From contig CP137671.1 of NCBI GenBank assembly GCA_037976565.1, forward strand, positions 18,791,910 to 18,855,909: 64,000 bases of DNA. Direction: 5' to 3'. A program made the position numbers and the translations under genes. Source of the DNA: Mesocentrotus franciscanus. Its lineage: Eukaryota > Echinodermata > Echinoidea > Camarodonta > Strongylocentrotidae. Below the pieces are notes generated by a model. The model saw only the letters and a list, made by a program, of their open reading frames with translations. It ran no database searches and had not been told where the DNA came from. Below, one piece after another: positions 61,413-64,000 of the stretch. Each line of letters opens with the position of its first letter. The first letter of the stretch is position 1.

Positions 61413-62666
61413 CCACTTTCTGTTCAGACACGTATTTACCAAAGTGGGCTAGCCCCACCTATAGTACGGGGTTAGCTGGCCCTGCAAAATATTAGGGCTA
61501 ACCCCGCAATTGTGGTGCTAACTCCGCAATTGCGGTGCCAAGCAAAATGAATGAGAACAGAAACGAAAATAGTCCGGGACTACGCAATGGAGCGAATTAA
61601 TGAATATTCACGCAATGGCTAGTACGGGGCTAACGAATTGCAGTGAAAAAAGCCAAAAAAGTTAGTCTGGGGTTAAAGATAGTACGGGGCTAAGCAAAGT
61701 ACGGGGTTAAGCAAAACAAGTTTCGGGAACCTGTATTGAAACTTGAACAACCTTGAAAGGAGTACTGCTTCAGGAACCATTAGAAATCTGAGATTGTATT
61801 ACATAAAGAAGAGGCCTTAGCGGGTTAGGGATACAACCGGCCCTTATGCCCTGTTTTGAATAGTACTCTTTTCTTTTGCTTAACCTCGTACTTTGCTTAG
61901 CCCCGTATACTATCCTTAACCCCGGACTAACTTTTGGCTTTTCACACACGCTTATTTAGTACTGTACTAAGCGCCTATCCCGGAACAACAAAATTCATGC
62001 TGTTCTCACTGCAATTATTTAGCCCCGGACAAGCTGTATAGTGTGAATATTCATTAATTCGCTCCATTGCGTAGTACCGGACCATTTTTTTCGTTTCTGT
62101 TCTCATTCACTTGCTTGGCACCGCAATTGCAGAGTTAGCACCACAATTGCGGGGTTAGCCCTGCTTATTTGCAGGGCCAGCTAAGCCCGTACTAGTGGGG
62201 CTAGCCCACTTTGGCAAATTCGTGTCTGAACAGAAAGTGAAATAAGCTTAACCCCGGACTATAGGAGGGGCCCCTTTAACCCCACTAGTACGGGGTTAAA
62301 GGTAAAGACCAGTTTTGGAAACGCCCCCTCTCAAAAAATGAAATGGAAGCTCTCATTACCAATCATGTGAAATAATATGTTTTGACTAATACGTGATGAT
62401 ACAAATTTTGCCGGGAAACCGCCTACTAATTGATATATTTGGTAAGTTATTATATCTATAGTCCCATATACATCTTTCTGTGTACAGTGCTTGTAACTTT
62501 ACCAAGACTGGGCCAAATTTATTATCATTTCGATGATTCCAGAACCTTGCAGTACACACCAATACTTATATGCGAGATGATCAACCTTTTCTGATCGATT
62601 CCACAACGTTTCTTTAACAATGCAATCGTATGACCAGAACTGGTCTTTATCTTTAAGCAAAATTTG
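61332..62666. mobile_element. large inverted repeat (fold-back) with nested MITE
   Basis: Left arm about 61332-61720, loop to about 61874, right arm about 61875-62666 including the inserted TTAA element. The arms share, inverted, GCAATTGCGGTGCCAAGCAA, GCGAATTAATGAATATTCAC and many GGGGTTA/TAACCCC words. It starts 750 bp beyond the SLC22 (+) stop codon. Confidence 0.88.
62296..62656. mobile_element. TTAA-flanked MITE, family A copy 3, nested
   Basis: Body 62300-62652 with TTAA on both sides. It interrupts the right arm of the inverted repeat that starts at 61332: GGGG/TTAA before it and TTAAGCAAAATTTG after it rejoin to match the left-arm terminus. So this insertion is younger than the inverted repeat. 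Confidence 0.85.
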
Positions 62667-63194
62667 ATACTTTTGACCTTACTTATCCTAGTCCAGTTTT
62701 TGCGTTAATTTAGAGTTTTATTGTAGCAAATACAAGCTAATTAATTATCCTATAAAATTTATGACATCCATTTAGATATTTTTAGCCCGACCCGATGACC
62801 TCGCTGCATTCATTGTTATACTATCATTACATATAGACCAATTTTTATTCTACTTGACGTTGATGAATTAGATTTATTTAGTTTGCTCTTAATTAGATTA
62901 GTTTATAATGGTTTGTGATGATTGCCCTACTTCGTCGCAGACGCCAAGGTCAGTCCGAGGCACTTGTCACTTAGCCATTGGACTTGTATAGACGTTGATC
63001 CCCGATTTCTAGGGGCACAGTGAAAAATAACGACAAACAAAACAATAATGATAATTAAATGAACACAAATATTTTGAAAAAGAGAAGGCTATACTCCGTT
63101 GCGGATGATAGTCATTATTATAACTCGTTGCATGGATTGTCTGTCATCCAAATCAAGAGGTCGAGAAGATCATACATTTTCCTGCATATTGCAT
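62667..63194. other. non-coding stretch
   Basis: Nothing recognised. Confidence 0.5.
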
Positions 63195-63370
63195 ATCCTG
63201 TAGGAAGAAATTCCTTGAATGCTTGAGCACCGTATGGTAGCTTTTCAGGGCATTGATTGCAGGGACTTTAGGGAGAATGGTATGAGTATAGACAAGGCTA
63301 CCCTGGGTAAACAAAACATAATAGTATTGTTATTATCACTATTATTATTATTATTATTATCATATTTAAA
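63195..63370 (+). mobile_element. SINE-like copy, 3' half
   Basis: TTGAATGCTTGAGCACC through GGCTACCCTGGGTAAACAAA, then a (ATT)n tail; matches the 3' half of the copy at 32790-33025. Confidence 0.6.
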
Positions 63371-64000
63371 TAACATTCGTTATTTGACAACAAAGTGGTT
63401 GCTCTCAACAAATACATTTGAGAGTGTTTTTTTTAATACATTTTGTGTTACAATATTTATATCACTTTGTATGGAATGTGGTACATAAATGATTTTTATA
63501 TATGGGAGTTGTTCATGTTTGAATATTTGAAATCATTCAAGCATTGTATGTGCTTGTATATGTTTGTGAAAGGGGTAAATATCTGTTGTCAGGAAATTAA
63601 AACGTTTTGTTCTCAGCTTGAACATTAAGTAAGTATTAAGTAAACATTTACAACAATTTAGAAATACATATTGGAAACTAAGGAGATCGTAGGTGTGACC
63701 ATGTGATGGCGTTTTGTTCCATGAAGATCGTAGGAAACGGGTGATTGTATGTGTGCGTGTAATCGAAGACAATGTCGACCAACCAGAGAGCAAATTTCAG
63801 CCAAAGCTAGACAGAAGCACACCATCCATTTTGTAAGCGCCCATCGAATATCAATTAGGAAATTGACGGAGTTATTGTCTTTCTTATTAAGTGATAATTA
63901 TCTGTTTTGCCCTTAACCTATGTCATACGGGAAATGAACTATCGATCATGAAGGGATGAACCAAGTCCGTATCCAATGGGTACACAATACCACATATTAC
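63371..64000. other. non-coding right edge
   Basis: AT-rich; no gene seen. Confidence 0.5.

Overview
This is a gene-poor, repeat-rich, AT-rich metazoan nuclear window. Introns have GT-AG boundaries, there are long GA/CT and CA/GT microsatellites, and transposon fossils are everywhere. The gene content, repeat style and retroelement tails fit a marine deuterostome, most plausibly an echinoderm such as a sea urchin. That placement is inference; no sequence search was run.

Three gene loci are supported. (1) A complete 11-exon SLC22-type (organic cation/anion/carnitine-like) major-facilitator transporter lies on the + strand, 46191-60582. Its exons sum to 1671 nt in one open frame of 556 codons plus stop, and every junction is phase-compatible. 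(2) A paralogous SLC22 gene lies on the - strand, with exons 2 to 5 between 5441 and 1584; it runs off the left edge. It has two near-identical first exons, each in its own duplicated promoter segment (12019-11867 and 15613-15461). A third first exon with an in-frame stop sits at 43702-43550, head-to-head with the + gene. (3) An apparently intronless class A GPCR of 491 codons lies on the - strand at 23525-22050.

Most of the rest is mobile-element debris. At least five repeat families have termini at TTAA sites (4205-4598, 42394-42809, 62296-62656; 19666-20596 and 36838-37778; 20834-21577 and 51089-51768; 48299-48650). Non-autonomous hAT-like elements have CAGNGGCGG ends and 8-bp target duplications (5886-6391, 12801-13939, 55939-56988, with another nested at 55995-56615). 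There are TA-flanked elements (37874-38323; a 1.08-kb fold-back at 54498-55578), a mariner transposase fossil (10720-11290), two non-LTR reverse transcriptase fossils (6489-7157, 30308-30637) and three SINE-like copies. Tandem arrays lie at 11.6, 13, 27.4, 34.3, 35.6, 39.1, 40 and 61.1 kb.

Layout: 1-5.5 kb, - strand SLC22 exons; 5.5-11 kb, transposon debris; 11.6-16 kb, duplicated SLC22 first exons; 16-22 kb, repeats; 22-23.5 kb, GPCR; 24-46 kb, mainly non-coding with repeats and tandem duplications; 46-60.6 kb, + strand SLC22 gene with mobile elements in most large introns; 61-62.7 kb, a large inverted repeat containing a nested TTAA element; 62.7-64 kb, SINE fragment and unremarkable sequence. 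The two SLC22 loci look like products of local tandem or inverted duplication of one transporter family.
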